Shown one piece after another: positions 21,801-35,005 of a stretch of DNA of 64,000 nt. Each line of letters begins with the position of its first letter. The stretch's first letter is position 1. Made by a program: the position numbers and the translations under genes. The stretch lies in contig JAOVFP010000002.1 in NCBI GenBank assembly GCA_025738555.1, positions 3,038,001 through 3,102,000 on the forward strand, in the 5' to 3' direction. This stretch comes from Cyathus striatus. Its lineage: Eukaryota > Basidiomycota > Agaricomycetes > Agaricales > Nidulariaceae. The notes under the pieces were generated by a model. It searched no databases and was not told where the DNA came from. It worked only from the letters and a program-made list of their open reading frames with translations.

Positions 21801-24800
21801 CTAGAGCTCCCCCATGGGCTAACCTCAGCAAATCCAGTAACAACGATGACTTTCTCCAGATCGATAAGACCACGGAGGTGAGAAAGTTCTTGAAGTGATT
21901 GCAACGACTCCAGTGTAGGGAAATCGAAGCGGAAATTGGCACGAGGAAGAACATTAACAGTTTGGAGGAGGCGTTCAGCTTCCACACCATTAATAATTTT
22001 GAAGTCGGCAGCGTTATCACGAGCCACAGCACGACGAAGATCAGCTTTCTTGTGAAGCGCTGTGCGAATTCGTCCGGTGATCTCAGCAAGGTCTGGGAGG
22101 CGATCCATTCCTCCATTTAGATCAGCCCAAATAGGTTCTACCTGAGTAATGCTGAAGAGGAGGGGATGCATAAGGCCGAGAATATTGAAAGCCATCTCCT
22201 TCGCAGAGAAAGTTCGAACACCGTAACCCTCAAGTTCATGAGCTACAATGTTAGTTGGGCCCATCAAGCCAGTTCCGCGGGTCCACCTGTTAAGCATCGT
22301 CAGATAATGAAAATAAAACAGACCAAAGATCACGTACCCAATAACAGCACCAGCGAGACACAGATATTCACCCCAGCTTTCAGATGCCCATCGTTGGAAC
22401 AGGGTCTCCAACGAGATTTTCGACTCTGAATAGAGGCCATCGTTGCCGAACAGACCGTGGTTAGGAGAGAGGGGAAGAATGACTTGTGTGGGACGGGTAA
22501 CAAACTGGCGGCTCGCCTTCTTTGACTTGACAGCGCCCATGATGCGGAGTAGGTTAGTTAACATCATGCGGTGGGCTAACTCTGAACGATCGTCGAGGCC
22601 ATCGATCTCGCGGCCATTCTCCGGGATACCAGCAAAAGGCAGAATGTAATCCAGGTCCATTCCTAAGTTAGCGTAAATATAGTCAACGAGAGCCTCAACG
22701 TCTTGCTTGGAAGCTTGGTTAAACGGAACGACAATGAGAGCAGAACCACGACTTCCAACGCTGTGGTATATAGACTGATAGTATTCAACAGTCTTGCGAT
22801 TGTAGCTGGAAGTCGTGACGACGACATGAGCGCCACCTGCCAACAGTCCTTTAAGAACCTCAACACCAATAGAACCCTTGCCGACACCTGTAAGAAGGGC
22901 ATTCTTGTCTTTAAAGGATGTACCAGATGTGGCAATTTCATGGAGAATATCCAGATAAACTCCAGTCAAATTGCTGCTGTACTCCCAGGACGTGCCAACT
23001 CTACGCTTAAGGTGAAGAAGAGGAATCTTATCGGTAGACATAGAGGCCACTCCAGGGATGTGAGGGCGAAGGAACTGAGATGAAGAACGACGGCTGCGCG
23101 TCCCAGAGCGCGCACGAGGAGGGGTATCTTTCTGTAGTGAACGAACGACACCCTCATAGAGGCCTTTGATGCGATTCTTTTGATCCTGGTTGATTTCGGG
23201 GAGGGACTTCACGAGGGTCCAGAGCTTGAGTACATCATCCTGGACCTTCTGGATATTTACAGTTCCCGAAACAGCGTCTCCGCTAGCCATCTCTTCGACA
23301 TAAGCTTCCAGCTTGCGTACATTTTCACGAACAACTTCTGTGTAGACGATATCTCCTTTGGCAGTGACCTCAGTATGAGGAGCGGTTGGGAACGTAACTA
23401 CACAACAGTTGTATGATCAGCATGTTATAAGAGAGTGATTTAATTACGACTTACCATCTTTATACATCGGAGGCTTGCCGATAACTTCACGAGTATTATC
23501 GATAAGTTGCTGGCCGAATTCCTTCGCCAGTCGATAGTTTTCGCCTTTCGATGGGTCACACTTGTTGATGTTGAATTCCATGTAACGAAGCATGTCAGGG
23601 TCCGCACGGTTGAGAAGAGCAATGCAGCGAGCAGTGATCTCACGATCCACGGTGGTGAGGCGACCGAAGATGATATCGTAGTACATGAGAAGGGCATCTT
23701 GACGTACCCAATTCCACGACGAGTCGAATCTGCGGGCTTTCAACGGATCGAAGCGAGGTTGGATACCATCCAGATAGGCATCTCCATGTTCGCGAGTAAT
23801 GCTGTCAAGCCTCGACTGGAGGGCAGCTGAATTGACTTTCTCCTTGTCGTGGGCAGTTTCTCCGGCACGAGAGTCCCGACCGAGGTAGCGCATATATAAT
23901 TCAACATGCTGAGCTGCAAACCTGTTCTGCTCGGTCTGGAACTTAAGGAATTCTTCGCTGTTGATGGTCGCACCACCAGCTCCTCCTCCAGCTGCTCCTC
24001 CAGCACTTGCAGCAGCAAGTGAGATACCGGAACGCTGAGCATAAATTTGAACAACACTATCGAGCCATGTTTTTGCTTCTGCCTCAGACGAGAGACGCTT
24101 AGGGGGTTCCATAGTAGTAGCAAGGAGAAGAACACCGTCGGATCGGGAAGGGCCAAGTCCCCAACTCTTAGATAGGTGGGCCTTGATAGCTGACGCGTTG
24201 AAGCCACCGGGCATCTTTCCACCCACGAGACGGGCAACAAGTCCAGTGGTATATTTCCCAAGAGCACCACCAAAACCAGCGCCTAAGGCAGAACCGAGCT
24301 CTTCGAGAGGCAGCTCCTCTCCCTTCTCGGGGGCAGATGCGAATTCCTGCTGAAGATCACCGAGAATTTCGTTCTGGAGAGTGGACTTCCCTCCGACAAG
24401 ATCTTTAATCGACTTGGAGAGAGAAACCTCGTCAACTTTCTTCTTCAGTTTCTGTGCAACGATGACTGAGAGAATATCGACCGCTTTAATGGGTGCATCT
24501 TCAATGCTTGCTACAGGGCCAGAGGCAGCAGGAGCTACGACGGGGGCAGCAACTGCGGCAGCAGCGGAAACCGGCGCGATCTCAGCGGCACTTGACTCTT
24601 CAGTGGCAGACGCCTCAGCTTCATCTTCATATTGATAGTAAATTTCCTTCACGTGCTTCGCGTGACAAAGGATGATACGTGTGCGACTCGTGGAATCATC
24701 GGAAGTCTCAAACTTAGCCTTCAGCGTACGGGTAGCCATGCCAGTGAGGGTAGGTGACGGCCCAAGTTCGATAAGACGCTCGAACGAGAACTTGGTGAAC

Positions 24801-27800
24801 AAGAGATCTTGTGTTTGGATCCATCGTACGGGCGACGCGAATTGATAGGCAAGAAGCTCAACAAGGATAATATATGCCAGCTTCTGACGATGTTCGGGGC
24901 TGCCCCAATTGTCCAGCTCCCATTTCTTGAGGACCTTGTCTAACCGTGGCGATGAAGTCTGATCGTAGATAATTTGAGCGTATTCACGCGATACATCGAA
25001 TGGTTTGGCGATGAGGTTGGGAATATACTTGCCAACCAGCATATCGGGATTGAGCTGGTTAGCATTGATCTTCTTCGACAAGTCTAGCACGTGCGTCAGT
25101 GGAAAGAACATTTAAAGTTGAATGACTGGCTTACATGCACGGAAAGGCATAACACCGGCCCAAAGATAACGAGAATGGAAAGGCACGTCGATACCAGGAA
25201 GAGGAATCGTGGCGAAACCACGCTCTAATGTAATATAACCTTCAGCTTGTTGGAGCTCCTGTGCCTTTTCGTAACACGACTTGATAATATCGTTCAACAT
25301 CTCCTTCACTTTCTCAATCGTGAAAGTCTCCGTAAGCTATAAAAAAAAAAGATATCGGCATATAACTCAGGAATAACGAATAAAGGCTGTACCTTAGCAA
25401 TGTCAATCTTTTGTACCTTTAGATAGTTGAGGACGTTCGTCATCGTTTGAAGAGCAAGCAGTTCACCAGCACAAACGTATTGTTGACCCTGATATCTAAT
25501 GAGCAACAAAATAATTTAGGAGCTAAATAACCACATACCTCAACGTTGTAGTTTACAATTTCCAAAAGAGAGTCGGTAACATTTGCAATACTGTCAACGA
25601 CTTCTCTTAATGCGGCATCACTGAAAGTCTTCGAAATACGACTGGGGTTGACAGCACACATAGCATAGTTGGACCTATTCTGAGAATCACGCTCCACAGC
25701 ACGTTGCATAGTAATACCACGGTAGAAGACAACGTCGACCAGAGCAGAGACAGCAAGAACATCTGCAATAGACGCAAGAGCAGAGTACTCTCCCAAAGAG
25801 TGGCCGGCGAAAGCACAATCTTTCTGAACGAAGCCTTTCATGCGCATGTCCTCAAATGCAGCCTTCTCCGTGACTACGAGGGCAATCTGAGCGAACTGAG
25901 TGGCATACAAAAGACCAGACGGATGGCTGAAGGTATACTTCTGCGTGCGGTTGTTAATGTCAGCGAATAACGGTAATGTCTTCACATTGCCATCCTTATC
26001 CATAGTGTCGTAAGTCATGTCCATGTAACGCTGGCGAATAGCCTGGCCCTTGATACCACCGAAGTGAATGGTCTTCTCCTTAGGATTATCCTTGACAATT
26101 TCAATGATGGAGAAGCCGTACACAGCGAGCAAGTGAGCGTCGGCTCCATCCCAAACAGCACGAGCAGCAGGAGAAGAGTTGTAAAGCTCCATACCCATAC
26201 CTGGCTCTTGCGAACCTTGGCCAGTGAAGACATAAACCGTGGTGGGCTGCTTGACTTCAGCAGTTCCTTGGAGGACCTTCTCACCACGGTCATTGGTAGT
26301 CTCAATTGCGACGACAATGTTACCGTCGCGCATGCAGGTATGGCGAAGCTTAACATTGAGTTCATCTCCAGGAAGAACCATGCCTACGAAAGAAACGTTA
26401 TAACTGCAACACATTTATCAGAATAATGCGCAGCAGAGAAAATAAGTATACGCACGCAACAACACGATCAGGGTGGCCTTGTGCAACAACATTTTCGATA
26501 TAACGACGGGTGGCCGCGCTTGACCACAAGCCGTGAGTGATGGTCGCAGGGAGAATTGCATAGTCGGAGAAGTAGGGGTTAATGTGGATGGGATTGAAGT
26601 CTCCAGATATTTTGGAGTAGGGTTCGTTCGTGAAGGGAGCGTTGAAGATGGTGCTACCATCAGTGTTTGTAAGGGTGTAGCCCTCGTTGGCGAGAGGGGT
26701 AGGAAGTCCTTGAGGCGTACCGTGACGCTGGAGATAAGCAAGAACGGGGTTGCCTTGGGCATCGTCCTGCTGGAAGTCGATGGAGCCAACTTTGACGAGA
26801 ACTTTCAATTGATTGCGAACAAAAACATCACCAGAAACAGAGACATTCTTGAGTGCTGTCTTGTCCTTGAAAGAAACTTGAGAGCGAATACGGAAAATCA
26901 AAGAAGTGCCAGCAAGGAGGGGCGTCGACTCATTCTCCCATTCGAACCATTCCTTGGACTGAAGAACACCAACCTCTGCGTCAGTCTCGAGGGCAACAAG
27001 GTAGTCAGGCTCTTCGGTTGTGTCAAAAGTGTTCTCGTAGTCGGTGAAGGTGCCACGATAAAGGAATGCAGACACAACTTCAATGACGGGAGCACCTTCG
27101 CGGTAGACGTAGCCCTTCACCTTGACGATCTTGCCCTCGGCGGCATTGGTAACAGAGACAATCTTAGCCTCGGCCTTGCAAACGTCATCAACTTGGAGGG
27201 GTCGAGCATCTTCCACCATCTTGAAGCCGTTTGACAGATGAACGAGCTTGAGAAGATCTCCGTCGATAGAAGCGGGAAAATCGATTTAATGATGGCCTAT
27301 AACAATTCTTAGTTAAGAACGATATTAAGCAATCATGATACTAACCTGCCAGCCAGTGACGATAGCAAAGTCCATAGGGGCCTGCACATTGTCGTTCCTA
27401 ACGGTCTTGAAAGACTCGCCCTGATTTCCGACAACAGCGCAGAACTGCTCAACCTCTTCGGCCTTAATAGTCACTTCAGGACCAACAAAGGTGTCGCGGA
27501 TATCGATCTCAGGAAGAACCTCATCATCGCCATACCACAGCTTCCAGTAGAATTGCTTAATCCTGTTGTTGCGATTTGTGGCAATCTCGTGGATGGGAGC
27601 GAACCCTTGAGAAGCCTTGTATTGGAATTGGAGGTTAAGAGGGACAGAAACATCGCGGCGGTCCTCAAAGATGGCGACGTCGATGAGCTTGGTATCGACA
27701 TTGTACTTGACTTCGACGGCCTTGAAGTCGGCCTTGTGAGCACCATAAGAGCGAGCAGCGCCATAGACAGTAATACTGAAGCAACAGAACCACCATTCGA

Positions 27801-30800
27801 GACTATAACCTTCTGTCCAGCACGGGGCTTGAGAAGGCGGCGGATGGGGTTGTCGATATATGCGGTGCCCTGCACGATAGTGGTGGAGGTGACGAAGGCC
27901 TGGAGCCAGCTGAGCTCCTGCCCACCCAACGTCGAGAGCCACGCCGAGGTGTCGGGAACGGAAGAGCCGATCTCGAAAATGACGTTGTTCCCACTGGCAG
28001 AGCGCTTAACGCCCGCGAGGTCGTCAACCACATGGGAAGGCTTGGCAGCGAGGTAGTCGGCAGTGGGAACACGGGAGACATCACCCCCATACTTTCGTTC
28101 AAGAAGACGAGTAATGAGCGAGGAGTTGATGTTCCCAAGGAGTTCCTTCACAGGCTCATCTTTCTTCACAGACCATTTCGCAGCCACAGGACCCTGGAGA
28201 ATGCAAACGCGTTCGGGATCTTGATCAAAAACGGCCTCGATATCTTCAGCTGCCCACAAGGAGTCCTGGGATCGATTTGATTAGTAACGGGATTATCACA
28301 AGGAAACGGACCAAGTGTGGGGAGATAAAAATCCCATCACCAGTGTTATCTGCACCCACCTTCTTAAACCACACCTCAAATGAAGCATCAAGCACTGGAA
28401 TAAACGGTGCAGGCTTTTGTCCCGGCCTCTGCGCAATCGCCAGGAAGAACGCCGCATCTTCAGCAGCAAGGAGCTGCGAGCTCGCCAAAGGATAGGACTT
28501 GAAGAAATTTTCAACGAAGGGAATAGGGTCATCAAGGGAGCTATAGGACTGAAGGAGGGACGGCTTCGATTTGTAGTTATTAACGCCGGCAAAGCGTTCC
28601 TCGACGCGCCTCAGCCAGTCTCCCGTCAAATTGCGAAGGGAAACGTCGATCCAGCGCTTCTCATGCGCGACGAACATCAAGCGCACCATACGAAGGCCAA
28701 CCTCCTCATAAGTCATGTCGCTCAAATCTTCAGCAACACTTCCGTCCTTCTTCCACCCGAACCACGGCTTAGCGAAGTCCTTGTTCAACTTGTCAATAAT
28801 CTCCCCCTTACGCTCGGAGAGCCAGGGGGCACGTTTCTCCTTAGGGAGCTTAAAGACGGTGTCGTCGAACTCCTTCCAGAGTTTGACGGCGCGAGTGGCG
28901 ACCTTGTGGATGGGCTCCCCGAGCTCAGAGCGAACAGTCAGGATACCACCAGTAGGCTTGGTGTAGGTACCCTCCCACTGAGCGTCATCGACACCAGCCG
29001 CAGCGACAATCAAGTCCTTGACAGAAGAGCTGGTGTGTGCCTCTTTCGCAACCATAACACGGCTGGCGAACAAGAAACCATCGAATGGCATAGGCTGAAC
29101 GCCAAACATCTCCACGGACCAGTCACCAGTAAGGTATGGCCAGACATCGTCCGCAGATCCAAATCCAGATCCACCAACGAGGCATATGTTAGAGTGCTGG
29201 CGGATAAGTCGATAAGTCGACAATACGGGTTGATGGAAGTCCTCGAACGAGTGGTGTCCACCAGCACGACCTCCAGTCCACTGCATGATAATAGGGAAAT
29301 CGGGGTTGGCAGCGGCAATGTTCACAACCTGCCTGATACCATCGACTGAACCAGGCTTGAATGCGACATGCTTGATGCCCGCGCTCTTCAGACCTTCGAT
29401 AATTTCAACCGCTTTCTCAGTGGTGGGGATACCAGCGGCAACGCAGAAGCCTTCGATAGGAAGGCCCTCCTTTCTCATTTCTTGCCAGAGAGGGAACTGG
29501 AAGGCAAACTGGCGTGGGTTGATGTAGAGCGCGTTGAGAGTAATACCGACACCAGCGGGAACTTTAGTCTGAATCTCCGCCACTTTAGCACGGAGGGCCT
29601 TGGCATTGTAGTGGCCACCTCCTGCCAACTCGACGTGATAACCAGCGTCGAGGACTGCACTAACGAAGCCAGCCTTGACAGTGGAAGGAGTCATTCCAGC
29701 GACCATGATAGGGGGCTTTCCAAGAAGACGCGAGAATGGAGTATCAAGGTGGATTTGACCGTCGCTGCAAATTGATCAACAAAACGTTCAACCAATCAAG
29801 CCAGCAAACATACCTTGTGCGAACCAATGAGGGGGACCACTTCTTACTCCACCACTCCTCATACTTCACAGCTGTCGCGTCGTACAACTCTGCATCTCCC
29901 TTACCTTTATCACCCGCAACAACAACACGAACACCCCGCCCATCCAAATTCCTGGCAGTGAGGGGGCCGATGCCGCTAATTCCACCTGGACCAAAATCGA
30001 TAGCGTGGGTGGCGGTCTCAGGGAAATTGGTAGCCTTGATCCAATGAATGGGCTGTGTGAAGATCTGTTCGCACAGCGAGCGCGCAATCGATATCTTTGA
30101 GTCCCTCAAATCCGATCCTACACGCCGTATCAATAAACCAAGTCACTATATGATATAAAAACCACCTACCATCCTCAGTATGAAAAACGGGTATCTTCAA
30201 ATCCTTAGCCTGCCACAATTCATCACCCTTCAAATCATCTGTAACAACCTTCTCCGTCGCACCAGCCAAATACTCGCTATGGTACGGTACAGCAACCACC
30301 AAGAAACGAATTGAGAATACGGGCTTGCGCTGCGAGAATGGAATCTTGCTTTGTTCTGTCCCGCTCGGCGCGCGAATCTTCCTGAGGCTTGTCACGAGCC
30401 CATGAAGTGCCTTTGCAGGGCCAGTGATAACAAATGCCTTCGGCCCGTTGTTGAGGGACACAAATATCTGAGAGTTGGCGGGAAGATGCTTGTTCGTCTT
30501 TGCAATGTGGGGCTCGAGCTCCTTGAGAGCGAGCCCAGTGATGGATAACATGGGGCTGGGGGTTCCCTCGCCTCCATCAACAGAGTCTTGGACGATGCTA
30601 GGCTCCAACGACACGACGGGGAACAACTCCTGCCCACGCATGCCAGAGAAGAAGAGCCATTTCAGCGCTTTTTGCACGTTAAGAGTGAAATCGTCAAAGG
30701 TGGAAGAAGCAGAAATCGCCACGGCAGAAACGATTCCCTGCGAATGACCCGTCGCGCCCTGAATTCGCTCACGTAGTTCAGCGGGAGTAAGCCCGGCAAC

Positions 30801-31636
30801 GCGGCACACCACCAAGTACTGAACTAATTGTGTAAGCCCAATAAGAGGCAGGGAAACGGGGACTGATGCGAAGTAAGCGACGGAGGGACGGGGGACGGAG
30901 CCCGAGAGCCAAGAAACAACATCAAGACCATAAGTGTAAAATGTAGATGACGCGTTTGATTCGGCGAGAGGAATCAAAACCGCGTTGGTGACAGTGTTCA
31001 AGAATGGTGCCACAAAAGGTGTATAAATATCATACAGACCTTGTAGCTCGTCAAAGTAAACTTCGTTGGTACCCTGACCACCGAAGAGGGCATAAATAGA
31101 CGCATCGCCAGCCTTGGCAGCACCAAGAAGCTTGCTCTGTGGCTGCGCGGGGATGTTTTGCACACCGGCCGATTGTAAAGCTGCAAGGGCATGGAAGTAA
31201 GCACGGAGAACGGTCTTTCGGGTTTCGGTAGCGTAAGAGGCAGTGAGTGAGTGCACGTCCTTTGTATGGAGGTACGTAGCGGTAAAAAATTTGAACACGT
31301 TCAAGAGTAGAGCGATGCGTGCAGTTGTGCTCTGCGAGTCTGTATGTACGCTCTCGGCGACATGCGCGAGGAAACGTGCAGCGAAGTCTGCAGAGGCTTC
31401 GGCAGAGTCTTCGTCTGTGAGTTCGGCGGTGGTGGTGACGGCGTCGAGGCCGCTTTGGATATGGGTGAACTCATCTCGCAGAACTTCTGCGGCAATCCAT
31501 TCGTCTGCTTTTGTGGATACTGGGATGGAAAGCTGTGATAGGAATGAGAAAGACGTGTAGTGAAGAACGAAAGAGGACACACTCTAATGGTACCCAGAGA
31601 GAGAATTAGAGGACGAGTAGCAATAGTAACAGCCAT
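18871..31636 (-). CDS. FAS: Fatty acid synthase, single fused beta-alpha chain
   Basis: Nineteen exons, about 3,926 aa. Exon starts (minus): 31636, 31532, 30117, 29764, 28265, 27296, 26403, 25488, 25336, 25083, 23397, 22286, 21529, 20969, 20833, 20464, 19810, 19661, 18912. Domains with approximate residues: acetyl transferase (ATGHSQG, 280), FMN enoyl reductase ([10 protein letters not shown], 775), hot-dog dehydratase ([13 protein letters not shown], 1580), malonyl/palmitoyl transferase ([11 protein letters not shown], 1830), an Ala-rich linker and one acyl carrier protein (GGKSTLQNE, 2250), ketoreductase (TGVGKGSIG, 2730), ketosynthase (GACATA, 3345) and phosphopantetheinyl transferase (GVGVDQELI, 3810). 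It makes palmitate and stearate in the cytosol. Yeasts and ascomycetes split this protein into Fas1 and Fas2; here both are one gene. Two exons (28265-27346 and 27296-26456) each need one added base, near 27779 and 27275. Confidence 0.95.
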
Positions 31637-33024
31637 TATGTTCGATACTTATTGTTGTCGTTGGAGTGAAAGGCGCAAAAGGGAGTCGTGTTGGATTGGT
31701 GTGCCAAACAGCGAGTAGATGTACGATATTATAGAGAGGAGAGAAGACGTGAAGATTGAGAAGAGCAAAGTGGGACGCGAGGATGGTCTAAGTAGGGTCT
31801 GCAAGCGACAGCAAGGAGGGCTCGTGTAGATTTTTTTGAAAAGAGGGGAAAAGATATACGTACGACCCTGACCCCAACGTAACCTGTTCAGCTACAAAAA
31901 AATAAAGCAAAACGAGTGCTAAGAACCCGTCCCATCTAAAGAACCATTACCCCAACGAAATTTTGGTATCCACGTGACTCCGGGGTGGTCTCGATCCTTG
32001 CATCTTTCCGCTTTTTGATTGGCTGCATCATCCTAATTTCGCACAGATGCGAGACCATATTGCCTTACATGGCAGGTATCCCAGAGACCCCCCCGCCACG
32101 CTAAGCGAGAATACCGGACTGATGGGGTGCACTGGTCGCTCTCCCCGACCCCCAAGCTCGCGCACCCTACGCGTTCGTTCACTCTCCAGTTTCCAACAAC
32201 ATATCTACGTGTGTAATGTTGCATCGGGCTGACTGTGCATCTTACCAACCTACCCCAGCAACATTCCACCCCTGCGGTCTCAATCAATTCCGCACAAAGC
32301 CATAACAAGACGTACGTTAAAGGCATTACAAAAACCGAGAAAGAGCTATTTACAACTGTTGTGTGTGACGACGATGTGTAAAAGCGAATGAGAAAAATGA
32401 CAGATGACGGAGGATGAGAGCTAACGCGGAATCTATATGGCATCGGAACGGCATTGCGGGGAATATGTCTAGGGCTAAAAGTGAACGAACAAACGCACGC
32501 GGCATTGGGTGAAAAAAAAAAATAAGTGATGTATCATCAGGAAGGCATTTCAATCGTAGATAAGAATTAAATAAATGAGGCAAACGTCTTCAACCAGCAG
32601 GCAGTCCCAAGACGTACAAAAGGCCTTTATCGCCTCGTGTACTCAGACTGAGTCATACGCGAGGTGATTTGAATTCTACAGGTCGATGCGGAATCGAAGT
32701 TGGTTTCGTTGATAAATGTCGCGAGGCGAGAAGGCGCAGGGAGGAAATGACCGGTCCAGCGAGGACAGAGTTCGTATCGACGCGAAATAGACTTGGACTT
32801 GGACTTGCAATTGGTGATTTCGAAAGCGGTATGTCTTGAGTTTCTCCAAGTAGTATGTACGCTCTTCAGGTACGGATACCGGAGAGCGGCGCGGACATGT
32901 CCATCATCTCCTGTCCCTCTTCACTTCACACTTCTTCTCCTCCACCCCCTCAATGCCACTAACAAGTCTATAGATAACGACACCGTCAACGTCAACGTCA
33001 ACCACCTCTCCGCTCCATAAATAC
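31637..33024. promoter_or_regulatory. FAS promoter region and GTR2 3' flank
   Basis: A 1.4-kb spacer upstream of FAS (read leftward). A CACGTG E-box at 31971-31976, about 335 bp before the FAS start, is the type bound by bHLH factors, including lipid-gene regulators in other fungi. It is one short site and could be chance. The 137-codon minus-strand frame at 32033-32443 shows no family features. Confidence 0.4.
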
Positions 33025-34653
33025 CTAGCCCGTTCCATCATTCCCCCCACCCTCCCTCCTAACCTCCCTCTCAACTTCCACGATCTCCTGCACTCCTTCC
33101 CTAAAGAACACAACATTATATTCCACTAGCCCCCTGCGTCCTTCATACACACTCGTCGGCAATAGCGCCAACAGCGCCAAATGCGGTGTGATCAAGTGGT
33201 ATGTCAGCGTGGTCCCGGAGCCCGGAGACGATGAATTAAGGTGCGTTGCTGCGGAAGGATAGAACAGCTCCTTCTTTTTGAGCGAGTGTGGGTGGGGAAG
33301 GGTGAGTTGGGCGTGCGGGCCTGGTTGGGTCGTTATCGTTGTGTTGGGGGAGAGGGGCGAAAGAGGTGTGGGTGTATGTGGGCGAGGGGATATTGCGGTC
33401 GGCGGAGGTGTTGCTGGGTGTGGAGTACCGGGTAGCATTCGGTGGCGGGGTGGTGAGGCGGATATTGACCTATGTCTTATAAGTACTCCTAAAAGGCAGA
33501 TGATGATGATGATGATACGCACTTGTACAAAGGCCCGAAGGAATTCAACATTTGCAAGTAATCGCAACACAAGTTATGCGTTGCAGAATCAACAGGTGAT
33601 GCGTCAGTCGCAACGTACAACCTAGATTTTGTATCGAACAAAAACGCTTTTGGCGATTGCGAGTTCTACCAACTGTCGTCAACCCTGTATTTTCTGAAAA
33701 TGGAGACAAAAAGACATACAGCACAAAAGACGTTCAATAATTCCTCTAGATACGGCAGCGAATCAATCAACTTGTGAAGCACCCGCGAAAACGCCTCGTG
33801 CAACGAATGATCATACACAGATGTTAGATGAAAGTTCAATTGCATCTGTTCATACTCGGGTGATATATCCAACAGCCGGTCCGATACGCGTTCGTGAATC
33901 TGTCTGAAGTTTTCTATACCGAAAGTAATTGGTTCTCAGGATCCCAGCGAGGATGGCAGAGAAAATGAAACACGAACCGATTTTATCGTCTTCTTGGAGC
34001 TTCTCTGCCTTGTGTACGAAAACTTCGAGGTATATGTTCGGGTTTTGGTGGTATGCGGCCACAATGAACTCGACGAGCTTGGATATGGGCTGGTTGTACA
34101 AGTCCTGTGAATGCGATAAGAACAATAGCAAAAATAGAAGGGCTGGGAGGGTACGCACGCGGATATCAATAACAAAAATCATGGTTGCGAACTGGCTTAG
34201 TGGAGCACCGAGAGTTTCAACAGTGATATTACCGGGACAGTCCCATATTTCGAGAGGTATGACTGTGCTGGTACGCGCAACGGTTCAAGTTCAACGCGAA
34301 GCACGCTGGATGGGAGAAAGGACGCACTCGATGGTATGCTTTTGTATCCTCATGGTCGCTTCGAGGTAAAAGGACTGTTTAGACGGAAGATCGTTGAAGA
34401 GGACCTGGTATATGGAGGATTTGCCTGCTCTGGAGAGGGGATGAGGTGGTGTAAGCGGCAGGGCAGATAAGGGGAAAGACCTTCGCAGTCCTAGAAGGAG
34501 AATCTTTGTTCGTGCAACCTCATCTCTGGGGGTTGGGTTGGGATTGGTAGCAGAATACGAAGTGCTCCTATTGCCGTTGAGCGAGGGACGGTGTGTGATG
34601 GGGGAGGAGGAGGAGGTTGCGGCGTAGGAGGGGTGTGTGCGTGCGGGGGCCAT
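33025..34653 (-). CDS. GTR2: Rag-type small GTPase Gtr2 (RagC/D)
   Basis: Seven exons: 34653-34481, 34429-34328, 34267-34159, 34104-33978, 33913-33720, 33665-33523, 33469-33025 (430 aa, phases consistent). The G1 loop is GLRRAGKSS; the strand IPLEIWDCPGN carries G3; the G4 position reads HKAE where the family usually has HKxD. The segment FHLTSVYDHSLHEAFSRVL and the roadblock-like part KAFLFDTKSRLYVATDASPVD are typical of Gtr2/RagC. An insert of about 60 Pro/Thr/Ser-rich residues (TPHPATPPPTAISPRP) interrupts the C-terminal domain. Gtr2 pairs with Gtr1 on the vacuole and tells TORC1 about amino acids. The start was chosen as the first in-frame ATG. Its promoter is shared with VTC4. Confidence 0.9.
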
Positions 34654-35005
34654 GGGGGCAGTGGGAGAGGGAGGAGAGCGGTGGTCGGGTGTGAGTCAGA
34701 GGGGAGTATAGGACTCAGAGGAGGATATGACTCGTTGTGCAATAATCTGTGGTGGAGAGTTGTTATCACGCACCGGAACGGACGACCTTGTCCCTGGCAT
34801 TCGAATTCACGTGACGGCGTGGTCCAAATATAGCAGCATGACGATACCGAGTAGCAGCCCCTTCAACTTATTCAGAAAAATACTTAAGTTATTCGAATTT
34901 TCAACGCACGTTCGTCCCTTCCTCCAATCCTCTTCCGGTCCCACGCTCACATTCCCTCTGTTTTAGTTCAATCACTTACTTTTTATTCTTACTCTCTCCT
35001 GCGGA
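34654..35005. promoter_or_regulatory. Bidirectional promoter of GTR2 and VTC4
   Basis: 352 nt between two divergent starts. It holds a palindromic TTCACGTGA at 34806-34814 (CACGTG at 34808-34813), the core bound by Pho4-type bHLH factors, and a pyrimidine-rich run before the VTC4 ATG. The Pho4 link is inference from yeast VTC genes. Confidence 0.5.

Noticed and set aside
26533..27234. 233-codon plus-strand frame
   Set aside because: Antisense shadow of the FAS dehydratase exon.
28417..29349. 310-codon open frame on the plus strand
   Set aside because: It is antisense to the enoyl reductase part of FAS, whose codon pattern leaves the opposite strand open. No domain, no splice model.
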